35,985 bases of DNA from an uncultured Verrucomicrobiota bacterium (GCA_949298545.1 CASFWX010000056.1:1-35985), one strand, 5' to 3'. Shown: positions 24,374 through 32,847, numbered from the stretch's first letter. Notes: generated by a model from the sequence alone, not told the origin. Made by a program: numbers and translations.

Positions 24374-26145
24374 TGTGAAAAACCTTTCCACGCGACTTTT
24401 TTTTCAAACTCTTCGTCGCTTTGGATGCCGAGATAATTTGCCGCCTGTTCGGCGACACTTTTAAATGACGGAGCGGCAACTATTCCGCCGTAGCCTATTC
24501 CATTTAAGTTTGGGCTGTCTACAACTACCGTAATGACGAGCCGCGGACGTTGCGCCGGAAAGAATCCTGTAAACGAGGCAACGTGTTTTCTGTTGCTGTA
24601 TTTACCGTCCACAATCTTTTGCGAAGTTCCCGTCTTGCCCGCCACGGCAAAGCCTTTCAGCTGCGCTCTTGATGCCGTTCCCGTTTGGCTCACGACCTCA
24701 GTGAGCATTTCGGACATTAAGTTGGCTATCTTTGGGTTTATCACTTTCCGAACTCCGCGCGGCGGATAGTTCATTATAGTCTGGCCGTTGTTGTCGTATA
24801 TTTTGCGGACGAGTTGCGGCTGCATATAGATGCCTTGATTGGCTATTACGCTCATTGCGCAATGCACTTGCAATGGTGTGGCAGCCACAGCATGCCCCAT
24901 GGGGAGGCGCGTAATCGTCAGCCCGTCCCAATTTTTCACTTCGTGGAGCGTTCCGCCTATCTCGCCTTCAAGGCCTATTTTTGTCTTTTGTCCAAAGCCG
25001 AAAAGTTCGGCGTAATCGTGGAGCTTGCGCTCTCCGAGCATAAGGCCGAGCTGTACAGAGCCTTTATTGCTGCTCTTTTTTGCTATCTCGCGCACGGATA
25101 AAGTCTCCATCTTATGCGCTTCGCGCGGAAGCCTTAAAGTCCTTCCCTTGTATGTTACGGTGTCGAGGTCGCAATCGAAACGGTCTTCTGGCCCGACGAG
25201 AGATTCGTTTAAGGCCGCGGAAATCGGGACTATCTTAAATGTAGATCCGGGCTCGTATTGGTCGGAAATGGCGCGGTTGCGAAGGTTCCCCTGGGGATAT
25301 TTTGAAAAGTTGTTCGGGTCAAATCCGGGGGTGCTCGCCATGGCGAGTATATATCCCGTCGATGGCTCGCTCACTATTATGGTCGCAAAATCCGGATTGT
25401 ATTTGTCGTTTATTTTGCGGAGTTCGCTTTGCACTATCTCCTGCAAAACCAGGTCTATCGATAGTTCCACGTTCATTCCGTCGGTCGGGGGAACGTCTTT
25501 CGAGCGGAATTGCACGAGTTCGCGGCGCCTTCCGTCGCGCTCAGTCTTTATGAAGCCGTCCTGCCCGCGCAGATAAAAATCGAACTGGCGTTCTATTCCC
25601 ATTACGGCGTCGAACTCCTTGTTTACGAATCCGACTACATGTGACATGAGTTCCCCGGACGGATAAACCCTCTCGTATTTTCTGTTGCCGTATATTCCCT
25701 TCACCTTGTAGGACATTATTTTTGAATAGGTTGCGTCGTCGTATATTTCGGCGAGTTTGACCCACTGCCTATCGGGATTTTCGAGGCATTTTTTGCGGAG
25801 TTCGGAGTAGGGAAGGTCAATGAGAGCGGCTATGAGGGATAGCTTTTTTTCGTTTTCGGGAGTAAATTTTAGCGTTGAAGGATCCGCTCCGAGAACGGTG
25901 ACTGGACGGCTTGTGGCAAGCAGGTTCCTGTGGACGTCGGTTATGTTGCCGCGGCGGGCGGGAATGGTGTCAAACCTATTGCGGGCCTTGTCCGTTTCGG
26001 CGATGCTCACATCGCTTCTGACCACATGCAGATAGTAGAGCCTCCCGAGAATCGCGCAAAAGACGCAAATTATCGCTGCGGCGAAAAGCGACAGCCTTCC
26101 GGCGGATATAAAAGTCGAAGCGTTTGACCTGCGCCGCTTCTTCAT
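24367..26145 (-). CDS. ftsI: Septal peptidoglycan transpeptidase FtsI (PBP3-type)
   Basis: FtsI crosslinks septal peptidoglycan in partnership with FtsW. The 592-residue class B penicillin-binding protein has a basic N-terminus, one membrane anchor (about 16-40), a dimerisation/pedestal domain starting near IPARRGNITDVHRNLLA, and a transpeptidase domain. The domain contains all three active-site motifs: STFK (301-304), SSN (358-360) and KTG (504-506). No PASTA repeats are seen. The start overlaps the upstream FtsL-like gene stop as ATGA. Confidence 0.95.
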   Translation of the reverse strand: MKKRRRSNASTFISAGRLSLFAAAIICVFCAILGRLYYLHVVRSDVSIAETDKARNRFDTIPARRGNITDVHRNLLATSRPVTVLGADPSTLKFTPENEKKLSLIAALIDLPYSELRKKCLENPDRQWVKLAEIYDDATYSKIMSYKVKGIYGNRKYERVYPSGELMSHVVGFVNKEFDAVMGIERQFDFYLRGQDGFIKTERDGRRRELVQFRSKDVPPTDGMNVELSIDLVLQEIVQSELRKINDKYNPDFATIIVSEPSTGYILAMASTPGFDPNNFSKYPQGNLRNRAISDQYEPGSTFKIVPISAALNESLVGPEDRFDCDLDTVTYKGRTLRLPREAHKMETLSVREIAKKSSNKGSVQLGLMLGERKLHDYAELFGFGQKTKIGLEGEIGGTLHEVKNWDGLTITRLPMGHAVAATPLQVHCAMSVIANQGIYMQPQLVRKIYDNNGQTIMNYPPRGVRKVINPKIANLMSEMLTEVVSQTGTASRAQLKGFAVAGKTGTSQKIVDGKYSNRKHVASFTGFFPAQRPRLVITVVVDSPNLNGIGYGGIVAAPSFKSVAEQAANYLGIQSDEEFEKKVAWKGFSQW

Positions 26146-26510
26146 CTGACTTTAGCCTCCTTCTCCTCGGGAATCTTGAAGGATACGAAACCTTTTTCGC
26201 CGCCGTTAAATTCGACTTTTCCCCCGTCGTAGTTTTCATAGGCTCGAATTATTCCCGCCACGTTCGGGCGGAGAAGGCGCGCGCCAGCGCGAAGCTTTAA
26301 ATGCGACGGGTGTTCCTGTTCGGTTATTTTAACCGACAATTCTTCGCAGCTGCGGCGGAGCTGCTTTATGCGAAGTTCGTGCGCGGAGATTTTGCGCGCC
26401 AAGTCGACTTTCTTTTGCCGCTCGACGGATATTGCAAACAATCCGCCGGCTGATACCGCTATAAAAAGGAGCGTCAAAAGCGTTCCGATGAAGGTTCTCA
26501 TTTTAGACAT
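26142..26510 (-). CDS. ftsL: FtsL-like divisome protein
   Basis: This 122-residue protein has a short N-terminus, one hydrophobic segment (about 6-28) and a following charged helix rich in Arg, Lys and Glu (about 30-62) that is likely to form a coiled coil. This architecture and the position between rsmH and ftsI are those of FtsL, which binds FtsQ and FtsB and activates FtsW/FtsI. Sequence identity in the family is too low for a motif-based call, so the name rests on topology and synteny. The ATG at 26510 lies one base after the rsmH stop and is preceded by AAAGGA. Confidence 0.75.
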   Translation of the reverse strand: MSKMRTFIGTLLTLLFIAVSAGGLFAISVERQKKVDLARKISAHELRIKQLRRSCEELSVKITEQEHPSHLKLRAGARLLRPNVAGIIRAYENYDGGKVEFNGGEKGFVSFKIPEEKEAKVR

Positions 26511-26511
26511 C

Positions 26512-27456
26512 TCAATCCTTTCTAATGGCGCGCAGTTTTGCGCTGCGGCTTCTGGGGTTCTCTGCAATTTCCCGATCCGACGGGGTAAGCGGGCTTCGCG
26601 TCAGCAGTGTGCCGAGCTTTATCCTGTCTTGCACCGAGCCATGGTCGAAACGCCCCTCGGGCAGCCCGGCGCACTTCTTGAAAAACCTCTTTACGATCCT
26701 GTCTTCGAGCGAATGGAAGGTGATGGCGGCAAGCGTTCCGCCTTTGGCAAGAACCGAAAATGCTTTCGGCAGAGCTGAAGATATCTCGTCGAGCTCGCCG
26801 TTTACCCTGATGCGTATGGCCTGAAAAGTTTTGGTTGCCGGGTGTATGCGCGTCCGGACGCCCACAGAGCCGCTTATTACGGCTGCAAGGTCGGAGGTCC
26901 TTTCTATGCGCGAGCGCGAGCGCGCTTCGACTATTGCGCGCGCAATTCCGCGCGAGCGCGCTTCGCCGCCGAGCTTGTATATGTCATCGGCAAGTTCTTT
27001 TTCTGTGGCAGAATTTACATATTCAAGCGCTGATATCCCTTCTTCGGGATTCATTCGCATGTCGAGTTTGCCGTCGCGCATGAACGAAAATCCGCGCGCG
27101 GGGTCGTCGAGCTGGAAGGAGGACACGCCAAAATCAAAGAGTATTCCGGCGTATCCTCCGGTTTGTAGTTTGTCCAGATCGGAAAATTTTATCTGATGGA
27201 ATTCAAAGCGGCCGCGGTATTTCTTTTCAAACTCCCGCGCGCGCATTGCAGCTTGGGGATCCCTGTCGAGCGCGACCACTTTGCAGGCTGATTTTTCGAG
27301 AATCGCGCGCGTATGGCCCCCGCCTCCAAAAGTGCAATCGAGATACGTGAGGGAGTCTTGCGGGTTTAGAAGAGACACAGTTTCTCCAAGCATAACGGGG
27401 CAGTGTGCGCCTCGTTCGAGGATTGTTTTTGTTATGTCATCTTCGGATTGTCTCAT
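26512..27456 (-). CDS. rsmH: 16S rRNA (cytosine-1402-N4) methyltransferase
   Basis: RsmH (MraW) methylates C1402 of 16S rRNA with S-adenosylmethionine. The 314-residue protein has the SAM-binding loop DCTFGGGGHTRAIL, ALDRDP, the family blocks LFDFGVSSFQLDDPARGFSFM, DMRMN, ATKTFQAIRIRVN and TFHSLEDRIVKRFF, and a basic C-terminus. The ATG at 27456, with AGGA seven bases upstream, is preferred over a GTG at 27462. It follows mraZ after a 74-base gap in which I see no gene. Confidence 0.96.
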   Translation of the reverse strand: MRQSEDDITKTILERGAHCPVMLGETVSLLNPQDSLTYLDCTFGGGGHTRAILEKSACKVVALDRDPQAAMRAREFEKKYRGRFEFHQIKFSDLDKLQTGGYAGILFDFGVSSFQLDDPARGFSFMRDGKLDMRMNPEEGISALEYVNSATEKELADDIYKLGGEARSRGIARAIVEARSRSRIERTSDLAAVISGSVGVRTRIHPATKTFQAIRIRVNGELDEISSALPKAFSVLAKGGTLAAITFHSLEDRIVKRFFKKCAGLPEGRFDHGSVQDRIKLGTLLTRSPLTPSDREIAENPRSRSAKLRAIRKD

Positions 27457-27530
27457 TTCCACATCCTGGAAAAAATCCCTTTTCCCCTGGTCTGTTTCGC
27501 CCTGCTATGCTTTGAAATACCTTCATGCGC

Positions 27531-27992
27531 TTAAAGGCCAAGTTCCTCCAGAAGCGACGCGTCCTCCGAGGCGTCTGAATCGCCAAGCCATTTTTCTCTC
27601 GTTTGCGGATTCCATATTTCAAAACCGGCCCCCATGCCAACCATGCACACTTCCTTGTTTATGCCGGCTGCCTTCAATACGGATTCGCCGAGCATCGCGC
27701 GGCCTTGTTTATCGCAGCCGAATGTGCAGCTTTTCGACATGAACCTCTGCAGCACTTTGCGCTTGGCGGGATTGGCTATGCTTATTTTCGATATTTTTTG
27801 GTATATTTCAGCCATCATATTCGGAGGAAACACCGATATGGCCCCGTAGGTGGTTGGTATTGCAAGATAGGAGTTTTCTCCCTCGTCGCCTTTGAAACGC
27901 CATTTCGCCGGTATTGTTATGCGCCTCTTTTCGTCGAGCTGCTTTTCAAACTCGCCGGCGTAAAAACAGAGACTTTTGGCTTCATCGGACAT
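27531..27992 (-). CDS. mraZ: Transcriptional regulator MraZ
   Basis: MraZ is an AbrB-like DNA-binding protein that regulates the dcw cluster it heads. The 153-residue sequence has two related halves. The first contains EKQLDEKRRITIPAKWR, the second FGCDKQGRAMLGESVLKAAGI, both of the form D-x-(K)-G/R-R-(hydrophobic)...(L)-P/A. Known MraZ proteins form rings and bind direct repeats of TGG-type boxes upstream of their own gene; such boxes are present here at 28001-28040. The ATG at 27992 is clear, with only a weak ribosome binding site. Confidence 0.93.
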   Translation of the reverse strand: MSDEAKSLCFYAGEFEKQLDEKRRITIPAKWRFKGDEGENSYLAIPTTYGAISVFPPNMMAEIYQKISKISIANPAKRKVLQRFMSKSCTFGCDKQGRAMLGESVLKAAGINKEVCMVGMGAGFEIWNPQTREKWLGDSDASEDASLLEELGL

Positions 27993-28000
27993 ATTGCATT

Positions 28001-28040
28001 ATCTTCACCATTTTCACCCATTTTTTACCATTTTCATCCA
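28001..28040 (-). promoter_or_regulatory. MraZ operator: four direct 10-bp boxes
   Basis: Four consecutive 10-base units on the plus strand (28001-28010, 28011-28020, 28021-28030, 28031-28040) end in CCA and follow the pattern TTTTCACCCA. On the minus strand these are TGG(G/T)(T/A)GAAAA boxes with an exact 10-base period. Characterised MraZ operators have the same design: TGGG-type boxes repeated once per helical turn, just upstream of mraZ. The boxes start nine bases before the mraZ start codon. Confidence 0.75.
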
Positions 28041-28041
28041 C

Positions 28042-28047
28042 TGTCAA
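28042..28047 (-). promoter_or_regulatory. Candidate -35 box of the mraZ/dcw promoter
   Basis: A perfect TTGACA on the minus strand directly abuts the MraZ boxes. The best -10 hexamer at a 14-17 base spacing is only an A-rich TAAAAA/AAAAAT, which lies inside the boxes. MraZ binding would therefore cover the promoter. The -10 assignment is weak. Confidence 0.45.
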
Positions 28048-28196
28048 CTCATTTTTTTTAAACTTTTGAAAAAAATAATGCTTTTTTTCACCCGGGCTTT
28101 AGCAATTGGGGAAGGGGGAATTTCAAATTTTTTAACGGCCAAGCGGAAGATATTTATTGCCAGTTGTTGTTTTTATATTTTGGCATCTTTTCCCCG
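28048..28196. other. Gene-free AT-rich stretch upstream of the dcw promoter
   Basis: No gene is supported. It contains homopolymer runs of T and A (about 28051-28090) and a segment at 28097-28127 that partly complements the CRISPR-like repeat further right: AGCAAT and AATTTCAAA, in the order expected of an anti-repeat. The same bases at 28121-28154 can also be read as a decayed forward copy of the repeat (TTTCAAATTT, then CGGAAGATATT), so the signal is ambiguous. Confidence 0.3.
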
Positions 28197-28298
28197 GTTT
28201 GAAATTTGCTCGGAAAAGGATATTACTTTAACTTCTTCTTGGAGAAGCCGCACAGTTCGGAGGTTTGAAATTTGCTCGGAACAGGATATTGCTTTAAC
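28197..28298 (+). repeat. Two-copy 36-bp repeat with 30-bp spacer (CRISPR-like geometry)
   Basis: The 36-base units 28197-28232 and 28263-28298 differ at two positions. Both begin GTTTGAAATTTG and end CTTTAAC, and they enclose a unique 30-base segment (28233-28262). A 36-base repeat with GTTT...AAC ends and 30-base spacers is typical of type II CRISPR arrays, and the last repeat of an array is often degenerate. Against this, there are only two units, there are no cas genes in the window, and the spacer contains a small hairpin (CTTCT TGG AGAAG). It may be an orphan mini-array, a decayed array, or an unrelated duplication. Confidence 0.4.
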
Positions 28299-28403
28299 AG
28301 GCGGCAACAGCATATCTTAAGGAACCAAAAGATTTGCAGCAAGATTTTGGAAAGCCGCGCTGCGGCAACTTGAACTGGAGCTTATAGCATGTTTTGATAT
28401 GAA
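28299..28403. other. Gene-free segment with a small GC hairpin
   Basis: No coding potential is convincing. A GCCGC/GCGGC hairpin with a three-base loop occurs at 28354-28366. Together with the repeats on its left and the terminator on its right it could be the 3' part of a small plus-strand RNA, but nothing in the sequence identifies a family. Confidence 0.25.
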
Positions 28404-28435
28404 AAAAATCCGGACTTAAAAAAGTCCGGATTTTT
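28404..28435 (-). terminator. leuC intrinsic terminator, bidirectional
   Basis: A perfect 14-base-pair stem (28404-28417 with 28422-28435) encloses a 4-base AAAA loop, with core TCCGGACTT. On the minus strand it ends in a run of seven T residues about 35 bases after the leuC stop, so it should end the leuC transcript. The plus strand also has a T-run, so it could stop transcription arriving from the repeat region. Confidence 0.88.
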
Positions 28436-28470
28436 AGTTTTGGAAATCTTCCTAAATTGGAATTATATAT

Positions 28471-29865
28471 TTATCTGCAGTCTGCGATTTTTCCCGCGAC
28501 TGCCGCCGCTGCGACCATGCGGGGGCTCATGAGTATTGTGCGCCCCGTCGGGCTGCCTTGCCTGCCCTTGAAGTTGCGGTTTGAGGTCGATGCGCAAATT
28601 TCGTCGCCGACGAGCTTGTCGGCGTTCATTGCCAGGCACATTGAACAGCCTGCTTGGCGCCATTCAAAACCCGCCTCGGAAAAAATTTTGTCTATTCCCT
28701 TTTCGCGCGCAATCTTGTCGACAATTTGCGATCCCGGAACAGCCAGCGCCCGGACGTTTGCGGCGACTTTTTTGCCTTTTAGGAATTTTGCCGCGTCTTC
28801 AAAGTCCGACAATCTGCCGTTTGTGCAAGAGCCGATGAAAGCGACGTCTATCTTTGTTCCTGCAATAGGTTTTCCCGCTTCGAGTTTCATGTACGCGAGA
28901 GCGTCTGCCGCGTCCTTGCGCTGGGCGGGATCTTCGATTGCTGATGGGTCGGGTATATTCTCGTCGATGAAGACCGCCTGGGACGGGTTCACCCCCCAGG
29001 TCACTGTGGGTTTGATTTCGGAAGCGTCAAATTCCACGGTATCGTCGTATTTGCAAGCTTCGTCCGAAGCAAAGGTCTTCCAGTATTCCACGGCCTTTTC
29101 AAAATCCTCGCCCTTTGGAGCATATGGGCGGTTTTTCAAATAATCGAAAGTCTTTTGGTCTGGATTGACGTATCCGATGCGGGCTCCGCCTTCTATGGCC
29201 ATGTTACAAACGGTCATACGGCCCTCCATATCCATGTCGTCAAACACTTTTCCCCCGAATTCGTATGCGTAGCCGATTCCCCCATTTACGCCGAGCTTGC
29301 GTATTACATGCAGGGCGAGGTCTTTGGGTCTGACACCGTCGGGGAGCTTTCCGTTGACATTGATGCGGCGGACTTTCAGCTTCTTAAAAGAGAGGGTTTG
29401 GGTAGCGAGCACGTTTCTCACCTGGCTCGTTCCTATTCCAAATGCGATTGCTCCGAATGCTCCGTGCGTTGCCGTGTGCGAATCTCCGCAGGCAACCGTC
29501 ATTCCGGGGTGTATGATTCCCTGTTCGGGCATGACGACGTGTATCACTCCCTGTTTACCGGTAGGGGTGTCGAAAAATTTTATGGAATTGTCGGAGCAGT
29601 TTTTGCGTATGTGCAGGAGCATTTCATAAGCGGTCGCGTCTTTGTATGGCTCGCTCCTGTCGTCGGTGGGTATGATGTGGTCGACGGTCGCGAACGTGCG
29701 CTCCGGATATTTTACTCCGAGCTTGAGGGCGCGAAGCATGCCGAAAGCCTGCGGGCTGGTCACTTCATGAAGCAGATGGGTGTCGACCAGCAGCTGTGTT
29801 GAGCCGTCGGGCAGTTCTCTTACGGCGTGTTGCTTCCATACTTTTTCAAAGAGGTTTTGTTTCAT
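28471..29865 (-). CDS. leuC: 3-isopropylmalate dehydratase large subunit
   Basis: LeuC, with LeuD, isomerises 2-isopropylmalate to 3-isopropylmalate in leucine synthesis. The 464-residue aconitase-family protein has [41 protein letters not shown] and all three iron-sulfur cysteines (C347 in GSCTNG, C407 and C410 in GCSMCL), so the 4Fe-4S cluster should form. leuD, usually the next gene, is not downstream; the gene is followed by its own terminator. No strong ribosome binding site is visible. Confidence 0.96.
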   Translation of the reverse strand: MKQNLFEKVWKQHAVRELPDGSTQLLVDTHLLHEVTSPQAFGMLRALKLGVKYPERTFATVDHIIPTDDRSEPYKDATAYEMLLHIRKNCSDNSIKFFDTPTGKQGVIHVVMPEQGIIHPGMTVACGDSHTATHGAFGAIAFGIGTSQVRNVLATQTLSFKKLKVRRINVNGKLPDGVRPKDLALHVIRKLGVNGGIGYAYEFGGKVFDDMDMEGRMTVCNMAIEGGARIGYVNPDQKTFDYLKNRPYAPKGEDFEKAVEYWKTFASDEACKYDDTVEFDASEIKPTVTWGVNPSQAVFIDENIPDPSAIEDPAQRKDAADALAYMKLEAGKPIAGTKIDVAFIGSCTNGRLSDFEDAAKFLKGKKVAANVRALAVPGSQIVDKIAREKGIDKIFSEAGFEWRQAGCSMCLAMNADKLVGDEICASTSNRNFKGRQGSPTGRTILMSPRMVAAAAVAGKIADCR

Positions 29866-29912
29866 TTCGATGCGGGTGTGTTGGCGGTTTTATTTGGATT
29901 TTATAAAAAACG

Positions 29913-29940
29913 GCGCGCGCGGTGATTTGCCCGCGCGCGC
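29913..29940 (-). terminator. yebC intrinsic terminator
   Basis: A perfect 10-base-pair GC stem (29913-29922 with 29931-29940, core GCGCGCGCGG) with an 8-base loop is followed on the minus strand by a run of six T residues. It lies 27 bases after the yebC stop and separates yebC from leuC. Confidence 0.85.
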
Positions 29941-29967
29941 AGAAAATAACGCGGTTGCCGAAAGGCT

Positions 29968-30708
29968 TTAGTCGAGAAGCGAATCGTCCATGTCCGAGTT
30001 GTCGTAGACGTTTTGAACGTCTTCGAGATCGTCGAGCGCGTCGATGAGCTTGGTTATTTTTTTTGCCACGTCGGGATCGGTTATGGATACTTCGTTGTTT
30101 GGTATCCAGGCCAATTCGGCGTCGTCTGGCTCTATGCCGGCTTTTTCGAGGGCTTCTTCGACTGCGTTGAAGCAGGAGACGGGGCAGAGAATCTCGAAGT
30201 AGTCGCCGTTGTTCTTAATATCTTCCGCGCCGGCGTCCAAGACAACCTCCATGAGCTTGTCTTCCGAGACTTTGTCCGAGGATATGGTGAATTGCCCCTG
30301 TTTTGTGAATGTGAATTGGAGCGCTCCGGGATTGGCGAGGTTGCCTCCGTTGCGGGTGAAAGTGCTTCTAACGTCGCTTGCGGCGCGGTTTTTATTGTCG
30401 GTTGTCACTTCGACGATAATGCCGATTCCGCCGGGGCCGTATCCTTCGTATAAGAGCTGCTCGTAAACCACTCCCGGGAGTTCTCCCGTGCCTTTTTTTA
30501 TCGCGCGCTCAACATTGTCGGCGGGCATATTCGCTGTCTTTGCCTTTTGTATTAGCATGCGAAGGCGCGCATTTGTGGTGGGGTCTCCGCCTCCATCTTT
30601 GGCGGCGAGCGTCAAATCTTTGCTTATCGCGCTGAAGATTTTGCCGCGCTTGGCGTCCACCGCCGCCTTATGCCTCTTGGTTGTGGCCCATTTGCTATGA
30701 CCTGACAT
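29968..30708 (-). CDS. yebC: YebC/PmpR family protein
   Basis: Members of this family are described as DNA-binding regulators, and YebC-type proteins have also been linked to relieving ribosome stalling at proline stretches. The 246-residue protein has the diagnostic N-terminus MSGHSKWATTKRHKAAVDAK and blocks RLRMLIQKAKTANMPADNVERAI, YEGYGPGGIGIIVE, TDNKNRA, RSTFTRNGGNLA and an acidic C-terminus. AGGAGA just upstream is a good ribosome binding site. Which of the proposed roles applies cannot be told from sequence. Confidence 0.95.
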   Translation of the reverse strand: MSGHSKWATTKRHKAAVDAKRGKIFSAISKDLTLAAKDGGGDPTTNARLRMLIQKAKTANMPADNVERAIKKGTGELPGVVYEQLLYEGYGPGGIGIIVEVTTDNKNRAASDVRSTFTRNGGNLANPGALQFTFTKQGQFTISSDKVSEDKLMEVVLDAGAEDIKNNGDYFEILCPVSCFNAVEEALEKAGIEPDDAELAWIPNNEVSITDPDVAKKITKLIDALDDLEDVQNVYDNSDMDDSLLD

Positions 30709-30711
30709 CTT

Positions 30712-30816
30712 TTATTTTCTCCTATTTCTGTTTCGGGTGCTTATAAAAATCTCGAGCTTGTGAAGTTCTATTATGAAGTCGGGATTTTCAAGCATTTTTT
30801 TGCGCATATATCCCAT
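30712..30816 (-). CDS. Possible 34-residue small protein before yebC
   Basis: A short frame runs from ATG at 30816 to TAA at 30712-30714, three bases before the yebC start codon, and overlaps the yebC ribosome binding site. It encodes MGYMRKKMLENPDF at the N-terminus and a basic RNRNRRK end, with no membrane segment. I do not recognise it. It could be an upstream coupling ORF for yebC or chance. It fills most of the 144-base gap between yidC and yebC, and no terminator is seen after yidC. Confidence 0.25.
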   Translation of the reverse strand: MGYMRKKMLENPDFIIELHKLEIFISTRNRNRRK

Positions 30817-30852
30817 ACTTTAGCAAAAAACGCTTTTTAACGAAGTAAAGAA

Positions 30853-32829
30853 CTACCTTTTTTTGGGGGTTGAACGCCCGCCGGGATTTTTCTTGCGCTT
30901 TTCGTACATCGTCCCTTTCAAGGCGTCTTCGCGCTTCTTCCTTTTCGCTTTCAGCGCGTCTTCGCGCGCGATGCGCAGCTGTTCGCGGAGGGGAAGCTTT
31001 TTAAAGCTCTCGCCCCTCTGGTTTTGCGCGGCCTGGGCCTGTTCCATCGCCTCTTGAAAGCGCTGCATGAAGCCGGGCTTTGAACGCTTTTGGAGTTTCA
31101 CTCTATCGGCTCCGAGCCTGATTATCAGGGATTGAAGTATGCCAAGAAGGCTTTGCACGAGCCAGTAGAGAACCAGTCCCGACGGAAAATTATAGAAGAA
31201 CAGCAGGAGTATTACGGGCATCAGCTTAAACATCATCGCCTGCGTTTTGTCTGTCGAAGGCGTCGGGGTGATGTGCATTTGTATAAATGTCACGGCGGCG
31301 TTTATCAGCGGCAGCACATGCAGGGGGATTCCGAATACCGACGGGCACGAGGCTATCGTATCGGGAAGGGACAGGTCTTTTATCCAAAGAAAGTGCGCAA
31401 AGCGGATTTCGCACGAGGTTTGAAGCATGTAGTAAAGGCCTATAAAAATCGGTATTTGTATGAGTATGGGCAGGCAGCCGGCAAGGGGGTTTATTCCGTA
31501 CTCGGAATAAATTTTCATGGTTTCCTGCTGGATTCGCTTGGGATCGTCCTTGTATTTTTCGCGGATTTCCTTTATCGGGCCCTGCATTTTAGCCATGCGC
31601 TGGGCCGATTTTATCTGGATTGAAGTCAGCGGCCAGAGGACGAGGCGGACCAAAAGGGTCAATATTATAATGGACCAGCCCCAGCCCCACTCGGGCGATA
31701 TCACGGATATCCACGAATGTATCCAACCCATCAGGCGCGAGAGCGGGCGGCTCACGAAGCCGAACCAGCCGTAATTCATTACCTCCTCTTGGTGCCCTCC
31801 CATTGAAAAGAGGCGGTCTAACTCTTTTGGGCCAACGTAGTAGATGCCGGAAATTTCCCACGACTGTTCGGGCGGGATTGCGCCTACATTAAAGCGCAGG
31901 AACCCGGAAAGGGCGTTTTTCATATATTTTTCGCCGCTTTGGGTTTCGAGCGCTATTGGTATTGCCAAGCCTCCGTCGGCAACGGCGGAGTCCGGGGTGA
32001 AAACGGAGGAAAAAAATTGGTTCTTTATGCTTCCCCAGCGCACGCCGTCGATATTCAAATATTCGTATGGAAGGGCGCGGCTGGCTCCCAACCCGAGGAA
32101 TCCGGAGCTGTCGACAAAGCTCGAGGAGCGCGAAAAGTGGGACGAGGAGCCGTCGTAAAGGCCGAGGGCGAGATTTGTTCCGTAAACATCGCTTTCAGTG
32201 GGAGGAACCGCGCCCAGACAGAGCCATACGGTTTTGAGGTCGAGCGGCTTTGATGACAGATTGGTAATCTTTGTGGAAGTCCGCAAGGCATAGGGCGAAT
32301 ATTCCTCTTTGACGCCTTTTATTAAAGAGTATTTCCTCTCTATTTTCATCAAGCCCGGTTCGACGTACTCGTAAGTTGCCGAATCCGGAGATTTTGAGAC
32401 GAGGGAGAATGCGTTGAGAAACGGGGCGGGGAGGTCGGAGGCGGGATCGAAAAACGCCAGCGACATGGCCGGCAGGGCGCCGGGTACGTCGTTGAAGGAA
32501 AAGCTTTCCTCAGAGTCCTGGAATTTGGCGTATTTGGAAAGCTTTACGGACGATATGGATCCTCCCTTGTTGCTAAATATTGCGGATATATCGTCGTTGG
32601 AAACGGTGAATCTTTCCTCTTTTGCGTTTTCTTCTTTTGCAAATGGGGATTTCGCCCCTATCATTTGGCTGGAGGACGGCTTTTGCTCCTGGATTTTTTC
32701 GGCAGCCTCCATCGCGGCCATTTCCCTTGCGCGCCGCATGCCTTCGGCCTCCTTCTTCGACGAGTCGTACATGAAGTAGAAGGCTGCCATCAGCAGTAGA
32801 ATTCCTATTATCGTATTTTTTTTGTCCAT
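30853..32829 (-). CDS. yidC: Membrane protein insertase YidC
   Basis: YidC inserts and folds inner-membrane proteins. The 658-residue protein has an N-terminal membrane helix (about 6-21), a large periplasmic beta domain (about 70-365), and the conserved insertase core. The core has GWGWSIIILTLLVRLVLWPLT carrying the groove arginine, the cytoplasmic hairpin QRMAKMQGPIKEIREKYKDD, GCLPILIQIPIFIGLYYML and FYNFPSGLVLYW. The roughly 90-residue C-terminal tail is strongly basic, as expected for ribosome contact. The periplasmic domain is the Gram-negative form. It follows yidD after 18 bases in the standard rpmH-rnpA-yidD-yidC order. Confidence 0.96.
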   Translation of the reverse strand: MDKKNTIIGILLLMAAFYFMYDSSKKEAEGMRRAREMAAMEAAEKIQEQKPSSSQMIGAKSPFAKEENAKEERFTVSNDDISAIFSNKGGSISSVKLSKYAKFQDSEESFSFNDVPGALPAMSLAFFDPASDLPAPFLNAFSLVSKSPDSATYEYVEPGLMKIERKYSLIKGVKEEYSPYALRTSTKITNLSSKPLDLKTVWLCLGAVPPTESDVYGTNLALGLYDGSSSHFSRSSSFVDSSGFLGLGASRALPYEYLNIDGVRWGSIKNQFFSSVFTPDSAVADGGLAIPIALETQSGEKYMKNALSGFLRFNVGAIPPEQSWEISGIYYVGPKELDRLFSMGGHQEEVMNYGWFGFVSRPLSRLMGWIHSWISVISPEWGWGWSIIILTLLVRLVLWPLTSIQIKSAQRMAKMQGPIKEIREKYKDDPKRIQQETMKIYSEYGINPLAGCLPILIQIPIFIGLYYMLQTSCEIRFAHFLWIKDLSLPDTIASCPSVFGIPLHVLPLINAAVTFIQMHITPTPSTDKTQAMMFKLMPVILLLFFYNFPSGLVLYWLVQSLLGILQSLIIRLGADRVKLQKRSKPGFMQRFQEAMEQAQAAQNQRGESFKKLPLREQLRIAREDALKAKRKKREDALKGTMYEKRKKNPGGRSTPKKR

Positions 32830-32847
32830 CTTCTGAAAAATAAGATT

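Noticed and set aside
27976..28320. 114-codon plus-strand frame that includes an in-frame 22-residue repeat
   Set aside because: It starts inside mraZ on the opposite strand, crosses the dcw promoter, and the repeat is in frame only because its period is 66. Both differences between copies change the amino acid.
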